DNA of 47,067 bases from JAIVJZ01 sp035296385. Its GTDB lineage: Bacteria > Acidobacteriota > Blastocatellia > Pyrinomonadales > Pyrinomonadaceae. Positions 7,264 through 16,982 of this stretch are shown piece after piece (positions within the stretch are counted from its first letter, which is position 1; each line of letters opens with the position of its first letter). The stretch covers positions 1 through 47,067 of the forward strand of contig DATHBB010000180.1 of assembly GCA_035296385.1 (NCBI GenBank). The letters run 5' to 3'. The notes below the pieces were generated by a model that did not search any database, was not told where the DNA came from, and saw only the letters and a list, made by a program, of their open reading frames with translations. The translations under genes and the position numbers were made by a program.

Positions 7264-10200
7264 ATGAAACGTACTCAGGATAAGATCAAGGACTTGGTTG
7301 AACCGCAGGAGTTCGACGACGTAAGGGACTTTGCCGCCAACCCCGCACGCGCGCTCGCCGCCTACCGCTTCACCGACGCCACCTCCGACCTGCTCGCGCG
7401 CTGGCTCGACGCGCTCGCAGACCTCCCGCGCGGGCACGGCGCGGCGCACGCGCTCGCAGGCATGCGCGGCGTCGGCAAAAGCCACACGCTCGCCACCTTC
7501 GGCGCGCTCGTCTCCGCCGCCGAACACCACCACGCGCAAATCACGGACGCGCACGTCGCCGCGAGCGCGCGGCGTCTCGGCGCACGCCGGCACCTCCTCG
7601 TACGCGTCGCACGCGGCACGCGCCCGACGCTGCGCGACGAACTCGTCGAGGCGTTCGTCACGGCCTTCGGCGGGAGCGCATCCGATTGGACGGGCGACCC
7701 CGCCGCGTGGCTCGCGCACGCCGCCGAGCGCGCACGCACGAACGGCACGCTCGTCATCCTCGTCGATACGGCCTTCGGGCGCGAGTCGCGCGTCAAACGC
7801 GACGACGGGCCGCTCCTGAGCGAACTGGCCGTCGCCGCCCGCGACGCGAACGCCTTCGTCGCGCTCGCGCTCGACGACGACATCGCGGGCGCGGAAGGCG
7901 TCAACGTCGCGCTCGCCCGCACCTTCCGCATAGACTACCTCGAACCAGAACACCTCTATCACGTCGCCAACATGTACGTGCTGCGCAAGCACGCTCCGGC
8001 GCGCGATGCGCTCCACGAAATTTATCTCACGCTGCGCCAGACGGTGCCGAATTTCAACTGGAGCGAGCCGCGCTTCGCCGCGCTCTATCCCGTCCACCCG
8101 CTCGTCGCGGACACGTCTTCGTCCGTGCGTCTCTACGCTCCGGCCTTCGCCTTCCTGCCCTTCGCCGCCGCCGCCGCGCGCAACGCCGTCAACCGCCCCG
8201 CGCTCTCGCTCATCTTGCTTGATGAAGTTTTCGACCACAGCGAAGACTCTCTGCGTCGCTCCGACGACTTGAAAGACGCCTTCCGCGTCTACGACGAACT
8301 GGCGACGCGCGCCGTCTCGCAGTTTCCGGCGATGCAACGCCTGCACGTGCGGCTCGTCCTGAAAAGCCTCTTCGTACTCTCGCTCGACGGGCGCGGCGCG
8401 ACCGCGCGCGACCTCTGCGCCGCGCTCCTTTTTCAAGACGAGCACTCGCAGCAGGCGGCCATCGAGCGCGTCGAAGAGATGTTGAAGCGTCTGTGCGAAC
8501 TCGCGCCGCAGGCGTCGTGCGGCCTCACGACGCAGGCGGACGGCGAAGAGACGCGCTATCGTTTTCAGGTCAGCGCGGCTGCCGACTTCGACGCCGCACT
8601 CGCCGCCGCCAGCGAGTCGGACGCGATTGACGCGGCGGCCATCAACGCGCTGCTCCGCACGCTCCCGCGCGCGCGTTTTGAAGACTGGCCTTTCCCGGAC
8701 GGCGACACTCAAACGCACGACGACAACAACAACGACGAAAACGACAACGCAGACTTTCAAATTACGTGGCGCGGCACATCTCGCGCCGGTCGCCTCACAC
8801 GACGTACGACGCCCGACGTAGCAGTCGCGCCACGCGCGACGGGCGACGACGCGCACACGCGTGCGGAGTGCGACGGATACGATTGGGAACTGCTCGTGCT
8901 CGACGCGGGCGACACAGCCGAAAGCGTTCTCGCCGCCGCCACGCGTCGCAACGAAGCCGACGCGACGAACGCGCACGCGAACGCTGACGCAAGCGCGCCG
9001 GTCAACGTCATCTGGCAGCCCGTCGAATGTTCTGCCGAAGAGTTGAGCGTGCTCCGTCGTCTCGTCGCGCTTCGCACCGACCCCGCGCTCGCGGAGTTTG
9101 GCGAGACGGCGCTCGCCGCCGCCAACTCGCTCGCCGCGCAGGCCGAGCGCATCTGGTCGCGCCTCTACGTTGACGAGGGCGCGCTCTACATCAACGGCGA
9201 GCGCGCCGCCTTCACGGACGAAGCGCGCGCCGCGCAAATTCTCGCGCACGCGCTCGCCTCTGCGCTCGCGCCGCGCTTCGACGCGCGCTTCCCACAGCAC
9301 CCCGAATTCGTTTCGACGCCGACCGAACTCGAAATCGCGCGACTTGTTGACAACCTCTTCGGCGGCAGCAACGTCGCCGACGCGGACGTGCAACAACTCG
9401 CAGCCTTCTACGCCGTCCCGCTCGGCCTCGCCACGCCGCGCGGCGACATCTACATCCCCGAGACGGGCGACGCCGTGCTCACGCAACCGTGGGTGCGCGA
9501 AGTGCTCGCGCTGGTTGACCGTGCCGGAAGCCGCGTCGTGCCGCTCGGCGACGTGCATCGAGTTCTCAACGGCGCGCCTTACGGCTTGCCGCGACAGACT
9601 CAATATCTCGTGCTCGCCGCGCTCGTCGCGGAGCGTCGCATCGAACTCGCCACCGAAGGCGACGACCGCATCAGTCGCCGCACGCTCGGTTCTTCTATCA
9701 AGTGGGACGAGGTGGCCGGAGTCTGCCGCGCCGCGCAGATTCATCACAACGCGGAGGAACTGACGAACTGGGCGCGTTTGTTGACAGGCGATCCGTCGCT
9801 TCGTTCAATCGCCGAAGCCGACGCGCGCGAAGGCGTGCGCGCCGCGCTCTCCGCGTGGCTCGCCGAGTGGCGCGCCGAGACGGTCTTGCGCGAGTTTGAT
9901 GCGCTGCCCGACGCCGGACTCACCACGCGCGCGTGGGACTTGGCCGCCTCCGTGCGCCGCACGTTCGGCGCGGCAGCCGACGCCGTCGCCGACGCGCTCG
10001 CCGGAAACCTTTCGCTCGAAGAAGGCTTGCAACGCGTCGCGGACATATTCGGCGGCGCGCCCGAACAACTCGCGCGCCGCACCGAACAACTCGACGCGCT
10101 CAGCACCTACGTCGCCGGAATCACTCGCCGCGAGAGCGTGCGCGCCTACCTCTCAGCCGCCGAACTCACGGCGCTCGAAGAGATCGAGAGCGCGCGCCGC

Positions 10201-10959
10201 GAACTCCTACTCATCGCCGACGACCCGCACAGCCTCTTCGACGCCGCACGCACCGAACGCTTTGAACTGCTCTGGCAGGAATTTCAAGCACACTACGCAC
10301 AGCACTACGCGGACGTGCACGCGCGCGCGGTCGGCGCGGCGCGCGACCTGACAGACCTCGACGAATTCTTGCGCGGCGCGGAGTGGCGCGACTTCGAGGC
10401 GCTCGCCGGACTTCCGTTCGTCGCGCCGCAGTTGTGGGAAGAGGCCGCCGCGCTCGTCGCCGAAGTGCGAAACGTGGAGTGTGATCTTCCGGTCGCGCAA
10501 ATGCTCGCGCGCCACCCGCGCTGCGCCTGCTCGTTTCGACTCGCGCGCGCCGACGAGTTTCTCGAAGCCGCGACGCGCCTCGCCGAAACCACAGAGCGCG
10601 GGCGCACCGCCTACCGCCGCACGCTCACGCATTTCGCCTCTCACCTCACGCGCGCACTCAACCAACTCGCCACTGAAACGACCGACGCCGCGACGGCGAG
10701 CCGCGCCTACGCCCTCGCGCACCTGTTCGTCCAACGGCAGACGCCCGCGCTTTTGACGCACGCCGATGCGCGCCTCATCGCGCGCGCCTTCGAGCAGACT
10801 CCGCCCGCGCAGCCCTTGCGCCTCGAACTGCCGGAGGGCGTGCGCGGCCTCGTCACGCGCGACGAACTTGCGGCGCGCTGGCAACAGTGGTTTGATGAAC
10901 TGCCGCACGGCGCGGCGCTCGTCGAGATCACGGTTGAGAGCAACAGCGATGCCGCTTGA
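7264..10959 (+). CDS. Giant P-loop ATPase, BrxC/DUF499/DUF6079-like (orphan)
   Basis: A 1231-residue protein that I cannot name precisely. It starts MKRTQDKIKDLVEPQEFDDV and has a Walker A at 66-73 (GMRGVGKS, followed by HT), then a hydrophobic Walker B-like VILVD strand near residue 180. A segment around 276 reads ALYPVHPLV; similar motifs occur in BREX BrxC/PglY and DUF499-type ATPases. The rest is Ala/Arg/Glu-rich and helical, with an acidic Asp/Asn run near 485-500. The start at 7264 is preferred because the upstream in-frame residues (from 7039) look non-coding. No BREX methylase, phosphatase or other defence gene is adjacent; the next gene overlaps it by 11 nt. Function unproven. Confidence 0.72.
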   Translation: MKRTQDKIKDLVEPQEFDDVRDFAANPARALAAYRFTDATSDLLARWLDALADLPRGHGAAHALAGMRGVGKSHTLATFGALVSAAEHHHAQITDAHVAASARRLGARRHLLVRVARGTRPTLRDELVEAFVTAFGGSASDWTGDPAAWLAHAAERARTNGTLVILVDTAFGRESRVKRDDGPLLSELAVAARDANAFVALALDDDIAGAEGVNVALARTFRIDYLEPEHLYHVANMYVLRKHAPARDALHEIYLTLRQTVPNFNWSEPRFAALYPVHPLVADTSSSVRLYAPAFAFLPFAAAAARNAVNRPALSLILLDEVFDHSEDSLRRSDDLKDAFRVYDELATRAVSQFPAMQRLHVRLVLKSLFVLSLDGRGATARDLCAALLFQDEHSQQAAIERVEEMLKRLCELAPQASCGLTTQADGEETRYRFQVSAAADFDAALAAASESDAIDAAAINALLRTLPRARFEDWPFPDGDTQTHDDNNNDENDNADFQITWRGTSRAGRLTRRTTPDVAVAPRATGDDAHTRAECDGYDWELLVLDAGDTAESVLAAATRRNEADATNAHANADASAPVNVIWQPVECSAEELSVLRRLVALRTDPALAEFGETALAAANSLAAQAERIWSRLYVDEGALYINGERAAFTDEARAAQILAHALASALAPRFDARFPQHPEFVSTPTELEIARLVDNLFGGSNVADADVQQLAAFYAVPLGLATPRGDIYIPETGDAVLTQPWVREVLALVDRAGSRVVPLGDVHRVLNGAPYGLPRQTQYLVLAALVAERRIELATEGDDRISRRTLGSSIKWDEVAGVCRAAQIHHNAEELTNWARLLTGDPSLRSIAEADAREGVRAALSAWLAEWRAETVLREFDALPDAGLTTRAWDLAASVRRTFGAAADAVADALAGNLSLEEGLQRVADIFGGAPEQLARRTEQLDALSTYVAGITRRESVRAYLSAAELTALEEIESARRELLLIADDPHSLFDAARTERFELLWQEFQAHYAQHYADVHARAVGAARDLTDLDEFLRGAEWRDFEALAGLPFVAPQLWEEAAALVAEVRNVECDLPVAQMLARHPRCACSFRLARADEFLEAATRLAETTERGRTAYRRTLTHFASHLTRALNQLATETTDAATASRAYALAHLFVQRQTPALLTHADARLIARAFEQTPPAQPLRLELPEGVRGLVTRDELAARWQQWFDELPHGAALVEITVESNSDAA

Positions 10960-12100
10960 GCGAAAGAACCGCAGCGCGAAAAAGATAACGGACGGGAAAA
11001 CACGTAAAGCTAAATCACGCGAAGCGAAGACGCGCGACGTGAAAGCGCGCGACGAAAAAACGCGTACACTGAAAGCGCGTGACGCACGAGCGCAAGACAT
11101 AAAGGCCTGTAAGTCAACGCAGCCGCGCGCCTCTTCTTCCGTCTCGCAACACACTTCGCCGGAGCAAACCAGCGTTGCGATCATCGGCGCGGGTCGGCTC
11201 GGTTCGGCGCTCGCGCTCGCGCTCAGTCAAAACGGCTATCGAATAGTCGCCCTCGTCGCCCGCCGTGCCGCACGCGCCCGCCGCGTCGCGCGCGCCATCA
11301 CACCCGAACCGCTCGCGCTCGGCGCGACGGGGTTAAACCTGCTTCCCGACACGGACCTCTTACTCGTCACGACACCCGACGATCAGATCGCGGAAGTCGC
11401 CGCGCGACTCGCACGAGAATTCGACTCGCGAAGCGACGCCGCGCCGACGCGTCGCCGCGCGCCCCGACGCATCGCCCTGCACGCGAGCGGCGCGCTGCCG
11501 TCCGGCGCGCTCGCGCCGCTCGCCGCGCACGCCTTTAGCGTCGGCTCGCTGCACCCGCTCGCCTCGATCAGCGGCGGGGCGGGCGGCGCGTCCAACCTGC
11601 GTGGGGCTTTCTACTGTCTCGAAGGCGAGCGGCGCGCGCTTCAGGCGGCGCGCAAGATCGTCTGCGCGCTCGGCGGGCGAAGTTTCTCCGTCGCCGCGCG
11701 CGATAAGGCGCTGTATCACGCGGCAGCCGTCATCATGTCCGGCCACACCGTCGCACTTTTCTCGCTCGCCGCGTCGCTCCTCGCGCGCTGCGGCTTGAGC
11801 GCCGCGCACGCGCGCCGGGTGCTCTTGCCGTTGCTTCGCACCACGCTCGACAACCTCACTTCAGCCGAAACGCCGGAGCGCGCCCTGACCGGCACGTTCG
11901 CGCGCGCCGACCTCTCGACCGTGCGCAAACATCTCGCCGCGCTCACGGACGCAAACACGACCGGCGCGCTCGCCATTTACGCGCTGCTCGGCGAGCGTTC
12001 GCTGCGGCTGGCGGCAGAGCGCAAGGAGTTTGCTCCCGCGTTGTTGGAAGAGATCGAGTTGTTGCTGCGGAAAGCAGTTAAGACATCTCTCGATGAATAA
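10949..12100 (+). CDS. Rossmann-fold/DUF2520 domain protein with basic repeat N-terminus
   Basis: The product has 383 residues. From about residue 76 there is a Rossmann nucleotide-binding start (VAIIGAGRLGSALALAL, GAGRLG at 80-85), followed by the DUF2520 C-terminal region (SVGSLHPLASISG, then ALYHAAAVIMSGH). This layout resembles NADP-dependent reductases of the ketopantoate reductase/P5C reductase type; in many bacteria the family sits near pantothenate genes, but not here. Residues 17-52 are a striking run of Lys/Arg/Ala/Asp units such as KTRDVKARDEKTR, possibly a charged helix. The ATG at 10949 lies inside the 3' end of the ATPase gene (11-nt overlap), implying translational coupling. 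Substrate unknown. Confidence 0.82.
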   Translation: MPLERKNRSAKKITDGKTRKAKSREAKTRDVKARDEKTRTLKARDARAQDIKACKSTQPRASSSVSQHTSPEQTSVAIIGAGRLGSALALALSQNGYRIVALVARRAARARRVARAITPEPLALGATGLNLLPDTDLLLVTTPDDQIAEVAARLAREFDSRSDAAPTRRRAPRRIALHASGALPSGALAPLAAHAFSVGSLHPLASISGGAGGASNLRGAFYCLEGERRALQAARKIVCALGGRSFSVAARDKALYHAAAVIMSGHTVALFSLAASLLARCGLSAAHARRVLLPLLRTTLDNLTSAETPERALTGTFARADLSTVRKHLAALTDANTTGALAIYALLGERSLRLAAERKEFAPALLEEIELLLRKAVKTSLDE

Positions 12101-12344
12101 GACAACGCAAGGGCAAACGTCGTCAGAACGGTATTAGAAGCTGCTGGAAAATTAAGGCTGCCCTTGTCCCTACGGAACTTCTCGCACAAATTCTTTGAGC
12201 CAAACATCGCCCCGACTTTGTTGTTCGTGTCTCTTCTTGGAGTTCACCGTTGCCTTGCGCGCTGCACGCCGTTGGCGTTAGAGTTAAGGCCATCAACACC
12301 CCTGTGACGTGCTTCAACTGTGAAAGGATTTCGACATAGCTGCG

Positions 12345-13784
<1,440 letters not shown>

Positions 13785-13861
13785 ATTAGAGTCCCGCCGA
13801 GATAAGGCCAGATCGCCCAAAGTTACCCGACTTTCTTCGCCGACTATCTATAGAAGACAAA

Positions 13862-13903
13862 GCCCCGGCGCGTCGCTTTCGGTCGAAAGCGACGCGCCGG
13901 GGC
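13862..13903. terminator. 19-bp perfect hairpin between convergent genes
   Basis: A perfect 19-bp inverted repeat (13862-13880 with 13885-13903) and a GGTC loop lie between the malic enzyme and the convergent hypothetical gene. There is no T-run on either side. It is best read as a bidirectional terminator or mRNA-end hairpin. Confidence 0.7.
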
Positions 13904-13947
13904 GCGGCGAAATTTACCGCGAATTTCAGCGATTTAATCTACCGGGA

Positions 13948-14286
13948 TTAGACTTTGCCGAAGCCCAGCATCCTCTGCTCTTTACCTTCTACGAATAATA
14001 TTTCGTCAAAGATGAGCATCCCGCCCGTCGCCAACTGGCTGGCGACGATAGAGGGAATCTTGCCCGGGTCGTCCACCTTGATAAACGTCAACTCAGGGAT
14101 CAGACTGAATTGAGCAACGCCAGCGTATTGCGCCTGGTTGAACTTGGTCTGATTGTTGACGGCATTTTCCACCTGCGCGCCTTGTAAATGGACAAGTTTC
14201 GTTTTGTCGTGCTCCTGAAGAGCCTGACACTCATCCCTCAAATCGCTGAGACTAAGTTGTCCACTGTGAAATTTAATCGTTGGCAT
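13948..14286 (-). CDS. Hypothetical protein, 112 residues
   Basis: I do not recognise this protein. It starts MPTIKFHSGQLSLSDLRDE and has no signal peptide or membrane segment. It is mixed alpha/beta in appearance, with a hydrophobic stretch ASQLATGGMLIFDEILFVEG. AAGGAAG lies upstream of the ATG. It begins 27 nt after the stop of the upstream lipoprotein gene on the same strand, so they are likely co-transcribed. Base composition of the pair is visibly lower in GC than that of neighbours. Confidence 0.7.
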   Translation of the reverse strand: MPTIKFHSGQLSLSDLRDECQALQEHDKTKLVHLQGAQVENAVNNQTKFNQAQYAGVAQFSLIPELTFIKVDDPGKIPSIVASQLATGGMLIFDEILFVEGKEQRMLGFGKV

Positions 14287-14313
14287 CCTGTTGCTTCCTT
14301 TCCATCTTGTTGG

Positions 14314-15402
14314 CTACAAGCGGCTATCAAAGAACCCTTTCAGCGCGACCACCAGATTCCCCTGTTTCTCAAGGTCGGTGGCTCTAAAGATTTCAGAAAT
14401 AATTTCCATGGTCTGGTCACCGGCAACCGATTTGCTCTCCGCCTCTGTGCCTTCTAATTTATCCATATCCGGTTTTAGTGCCGGAATATCTTTCTTGATC
14501 TTCTCTACAATGGGCTTGAATCCCTCGTTCTTGGTGATGTCCAGATAAATCAGCCGCAACTTCTCGTTCGCTTCCTGCTTTTGGGCAGGCGTACCTTTCA
14601 ATGATGCAAGGAATAGCCTTCTGTATTTACCGATCATCACGCTGGCACCTCTCACATCGGGGGTGAGATTGACCACGCTCCCCGGATCAATGTTTTTGAG
14701 TTGCAGCACTCTCTTTTCGGCATTAATAGCGTTCTGTCCCGCTTCTTTTGCCAGATTTTGCAATCCCTTTTGTAGCGTGCCGGCGTAAAAATAGTTGACC
14801 AGGTCTCCGAGCGCCTCGTCGAGCGAATATTCACCAATTTCCTTGCCACGCTTTTGGATGATGTCACCTTCAATCCGCGCGCGCGAGGCTTGCATCTGGG
14901 AGATGATCGTCTGAATGGTGCGCTCTTTAAAGAAGTTTTCGTCAAGTGATTTGCGCCCACCCTTAAAGGCCGCCAGAGCGACGGAGATAATGTTCTTGGC
15001 GCGTTCTCCGTTGGTAATATTTATCGCCGCCGCCGATCCGAGTTCGGTGATGTCAAACAGTAAGTTGCTGCCCGCACGACGGGTAAAAAGTTGCTCTTCG
15101 AAATCGTTATAGAGCGCATCGATATTCGCCTTGAGCCGATCAATAACTCGATCCCTGATGAGTTTTGCACGCGCCGGATCGGCATTGGGAACGCCTAAGT
15201 TGGCACAGGTGACGCCGGCATTGGGTTCGGTGAGCGCGCCGAAGGCCGCACAATCATAGCTGCTAAGGTCTCGATTGAATCTATCAAGTTCGTACTTCGC
15301 AATCCTCTGGGCAATCGCAGGGGGGACGTTGGGTTTGCCCTTTGGGCAGCCGGTCAAAACTAGCGTCGAGAGGGCTATGGCGACGAGCAGTAGGCTTTTC
15401 AT
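14314..15402 (-). CDS. Hypothetical lipoprotein
   Basis: A 362-residue predicted lipoprotein of unknown role. The N-terminus MKSLLLVAIALSTLVLTGC has a lipobox L-T-G-C with Cys19 as the lipidated residue, followed by PKGKPNVPPAIAQRIAKYEL. The rest is charged and helical, with segments such as RIEGDIIQKRGKEIGEYSL, and has no membrane span. The ATG at 15402 is chosen because it places the signal peptide at the N-terminus; the frame stays open upstream to 15567 without signal-like sequence. It is followed by a small unknown gene on the same strand. Lower GC than the flanking genes hints at transfer. Confidence 0.78.
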   Translation of the reverse strand: MKSLLLVAIALSTLVLTGCPKGKPNVPPAIAQRIAKYELDRFNRDLSSYDCAAFGALTEPNAGVTCANLGVPNADPARAKLIRDRVIDRLKANIDALYNDFEEQLFTRRAGSNLLFDITELGSAAAINITNGERAKNIISVALAAFKGGRKSLDENFFKERTIQTIISQMQASRARIEGDIIQKRGKEIGEYSLDEALGDLVNYFYAGTLQKGLQNLAKEAGQNAINAEKRVLQLKNIDPGSVVNLTPDVRGASVMIGKYRRLFLASLKGTPAQKQEANEKLRLIYLDITKNEGFKPIVEKIKKDIPALKPDMDKLEGTEAESKSVAGDQTMEIISEIFRATDLEKQGNLVVALKGFFDSRL

Positions 15403-15846
15403 TGTTGGGTTTCGCTCCAGCGAGAAGTAGTTTTGGGAATAGCGGGTCAAAGTTGAATCCGACGGCCTTGCGCTCTTGCGATTCATCTGGCGCGGCTCAT
15501 CCCGAATATTATTTTCTGAATATGTATGCGATGCAGAGGCAAAACATTTCAGCGTTTGTAGATGCATCCACGAAAAATTTTATTTTCGAGTTCAACCTGA
15601 TTCATGAGTGTATTGGCTGGCAGCCGAGATGGCTGAATCAATGTCAGCCATCTCGGAGCAAAAGCACAACTCCGAGAAAAGTTGAATTGAGAATTTAAGG
15701 AACAGTCGGATAGAGACTTGAGAGTTTGATGAAGCTGATCTCCTTACACTAAAACGGCCTTTTAGTGCGAGAGAATTTTATGGCTTGAAATGCGGGCGGA
15801 GAATATTAAATAAGTGTAACGGGTGTCAAGAAAATTATTTCGCCGT
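15403..15846. other. AT-richer intergenic region with two hairpins
   Basis: This 444-bp gap between the lipoprotein gene and the 3' end of the ypdA-like gene holds no convincing ORF. It contains a 13-bp perfect hairpin (15624-15636 with 15644-15656, loop 7 nt) and an 8-bp hairpin (15747-15754 with 15760-15767). The second may end the ypdA-like transcript. The promoter of the lipoprotein gene should be here, but I cannot fix it. Confidence 0.5.
15624..15656. repeat. 13-bp perfect inverted repeat
   Basis: CCGAGATGGCTGA is repeated in inverse after a 7-nt loop, upstream of the lipoprotein gene. It could be a terminator, an operator or a small RNA hairpin; no T-run follows directly. Confidence 0.55.
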
Positions 15847-16863
15847 TTATCGTTGGGCGATACCGCGCAAAGATTGTGCGATGAGGGGGACGATGCGGCG
15901 CGGGACGGCGATGGCCTGTTTGATGTGGCGGGCGTGTGTGAAGTGGCCGGCGACGTAGAGGCCGGGGACATTGGTTTCGTAGGAGTCGGGGTCGTAGACG
16001 GGCACTTCGGCGAGTCCCGCTTTGGCGAATTCGACTCCGGCGCGGCGCAGGAGCGTGTGGTCGGCGTCCGAGCCGATGAGGATGAAGACTGCGTCGTTCT
16101 GAATCGTGCGGGTCGCGCCGTCTTCCATTTGGAGGCGCACTTCGCGTTCGGTGATCTCTTCGAGTTGGGTGAAGAAGAGGAGTTGGAGTCGCCCCTCGGC
16201 GAGTTCGCGTTCGAGCGGGGTGCGCACCCAGTGTTTGATGGCGTTCATCTTGGGGTCGCGCTGCTCCCAGTCGGAGCGCCAGATGGCGAGCGAGGTGCGC
16301 GCGCCCTCTTCGGAGAGGAAGAGCGCGGCCTCTGCGGCGGAGTTTCCGCCGCCGACGACGAGCACTTCTTTGCGCACGTAAGGATAGGCTTCGACGAAGC
16401 GATGCCCGACTTTCGGGAGGTCTTCGCCCGAGACGTTCAGGCGGCGCGGGTGAGCCATCGCGCCGGTCGCGACGAGCACGCGCGAGGCCGCGTATTCGGC
16501 GCGTGTCGTACGTACGAGGAACGAGTCGGTCGCGCCCGCGCGGCGCTCTATGGCCTCGGCGGCTTCTCCCGTGTTGATGCGCAAGTTCTGTTCGAGCGCG
16601 AAGCGCACGTAGTGTGAGAGCAGTTCCTCGCGCGTAGGCTTGTCGCGGCAGGGGCTGAGGACTCCTTCGCGCAACTCCAACTCGTCGGGCGTGGAGAAGA
16701 CCGTGCGCCCTACGGGGTAGCGATAGACGGTGTCGCCGATGAGACCCTTTTCGACGACGAGATAGTTGAGACCGGCGCGCGAGGCCGCGTCTGCCGCGGA
16801 CAATCCGGCGGGGCCTGCGCCGATAATCAGCAAGTCTAACTGCTCTGCACTGTGTCTCGACAT
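15847..16863 (-). CDS. YpdA-like FAD/NAD(P)-binding reductase (putative bacillithiol disulfide reductase)
   Basis: A 338-residue flavoprotein of the YpdA/Bdr type, proposed to reduce bacillithiol disulfide with NADPH. It shows an FAD-binding LLIIGAGPAGLSAADAA (11-27), the second dinucleotide fold VVGGGNSAAEAALFLS and the C-terminal FAD motif NVPGLYVAGHF. There is no CxxC redox pair after the FAD domain, so it is not a standard thioredoxin reductase. The ATG at 16863 is preferred to the upstream start at 17004 because the Rossmann strand begins just after it. bshC lies 1.1 kb away, on the other side of a divergent promoter region, which supports a bacillithiol role. Evidence is family plus context, not biochemistry. 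Confidence 0.85.
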   Translation of the reverse strand: MSRHSAEQLDLLIIGAGPAGLSAADAASRAGLNYLVVEKGLIGDTVYRYPVGRTVFSTPDELELREGVLSPCRDKPTREELLSHYVRFALEQNLRINTGEAAEAIERRAGATDSFLVRTTRAEYAASRVLVATGAMAHPRRLNVSGEDLPKVGHRFVEAYPYVRKEVLVVGGGNSAAEAALFLSEEGARTSLAIWRSDWEQRDPKMNAIKHWVRTPLERELAEGRLQLLFFTQLEEITEREVRLQMEDGATRTIQNDAVFILIGSDADHTLLRRAGVEFAKAGLAEVPVYDPDSYETNVPGLYVAGHFTHARHIKQAIAVPRRIVPLIAQSLRGIAQR

Positions 16864-16944
16864 CGGTGCAACAATACTCGCACGACGCCGCACCCGACGG
16901 CAACCCGCCCGCTCTGTGAAGACTTCGCGGTCTCGGAGCGGGCG

Positions 16945-16974
16945 TTGGACGCCTTCCGGCGCGCTCGTTATAAT
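16945..16974 (+). promoter_or_regulatory. Sigma70-type promoter for the dapA-like/bshC pair
   Basis: TTGGAC (16945-16950), an 18-nt spacer and a perfect TATAAT (16969-16974). The -10 ends only 8 nt before the TTG at 16983, so transcription would begin at or just before that codon. Confidence 0.65.
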
Positions 16975-16982
16975 GCCAACGC

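Noticed and set aside
6865..9747. A 960-codon open frame on the minus strand
   Set aside because: It is antisense to the large P-loop ATPase, is extremely Arg/Val/Glu-rich with no recognisable domain, and arises from high GC at third codon positions of the plus-strand gene.
12101..12344. Possible RNA gene between the DUF2520 protein and malic enzyme
   Set aside because: Only a weak 8-bp inverted repeat around a long loop is seen; no tRNA-like cloverleaf or known riboswitch core could be recognised.
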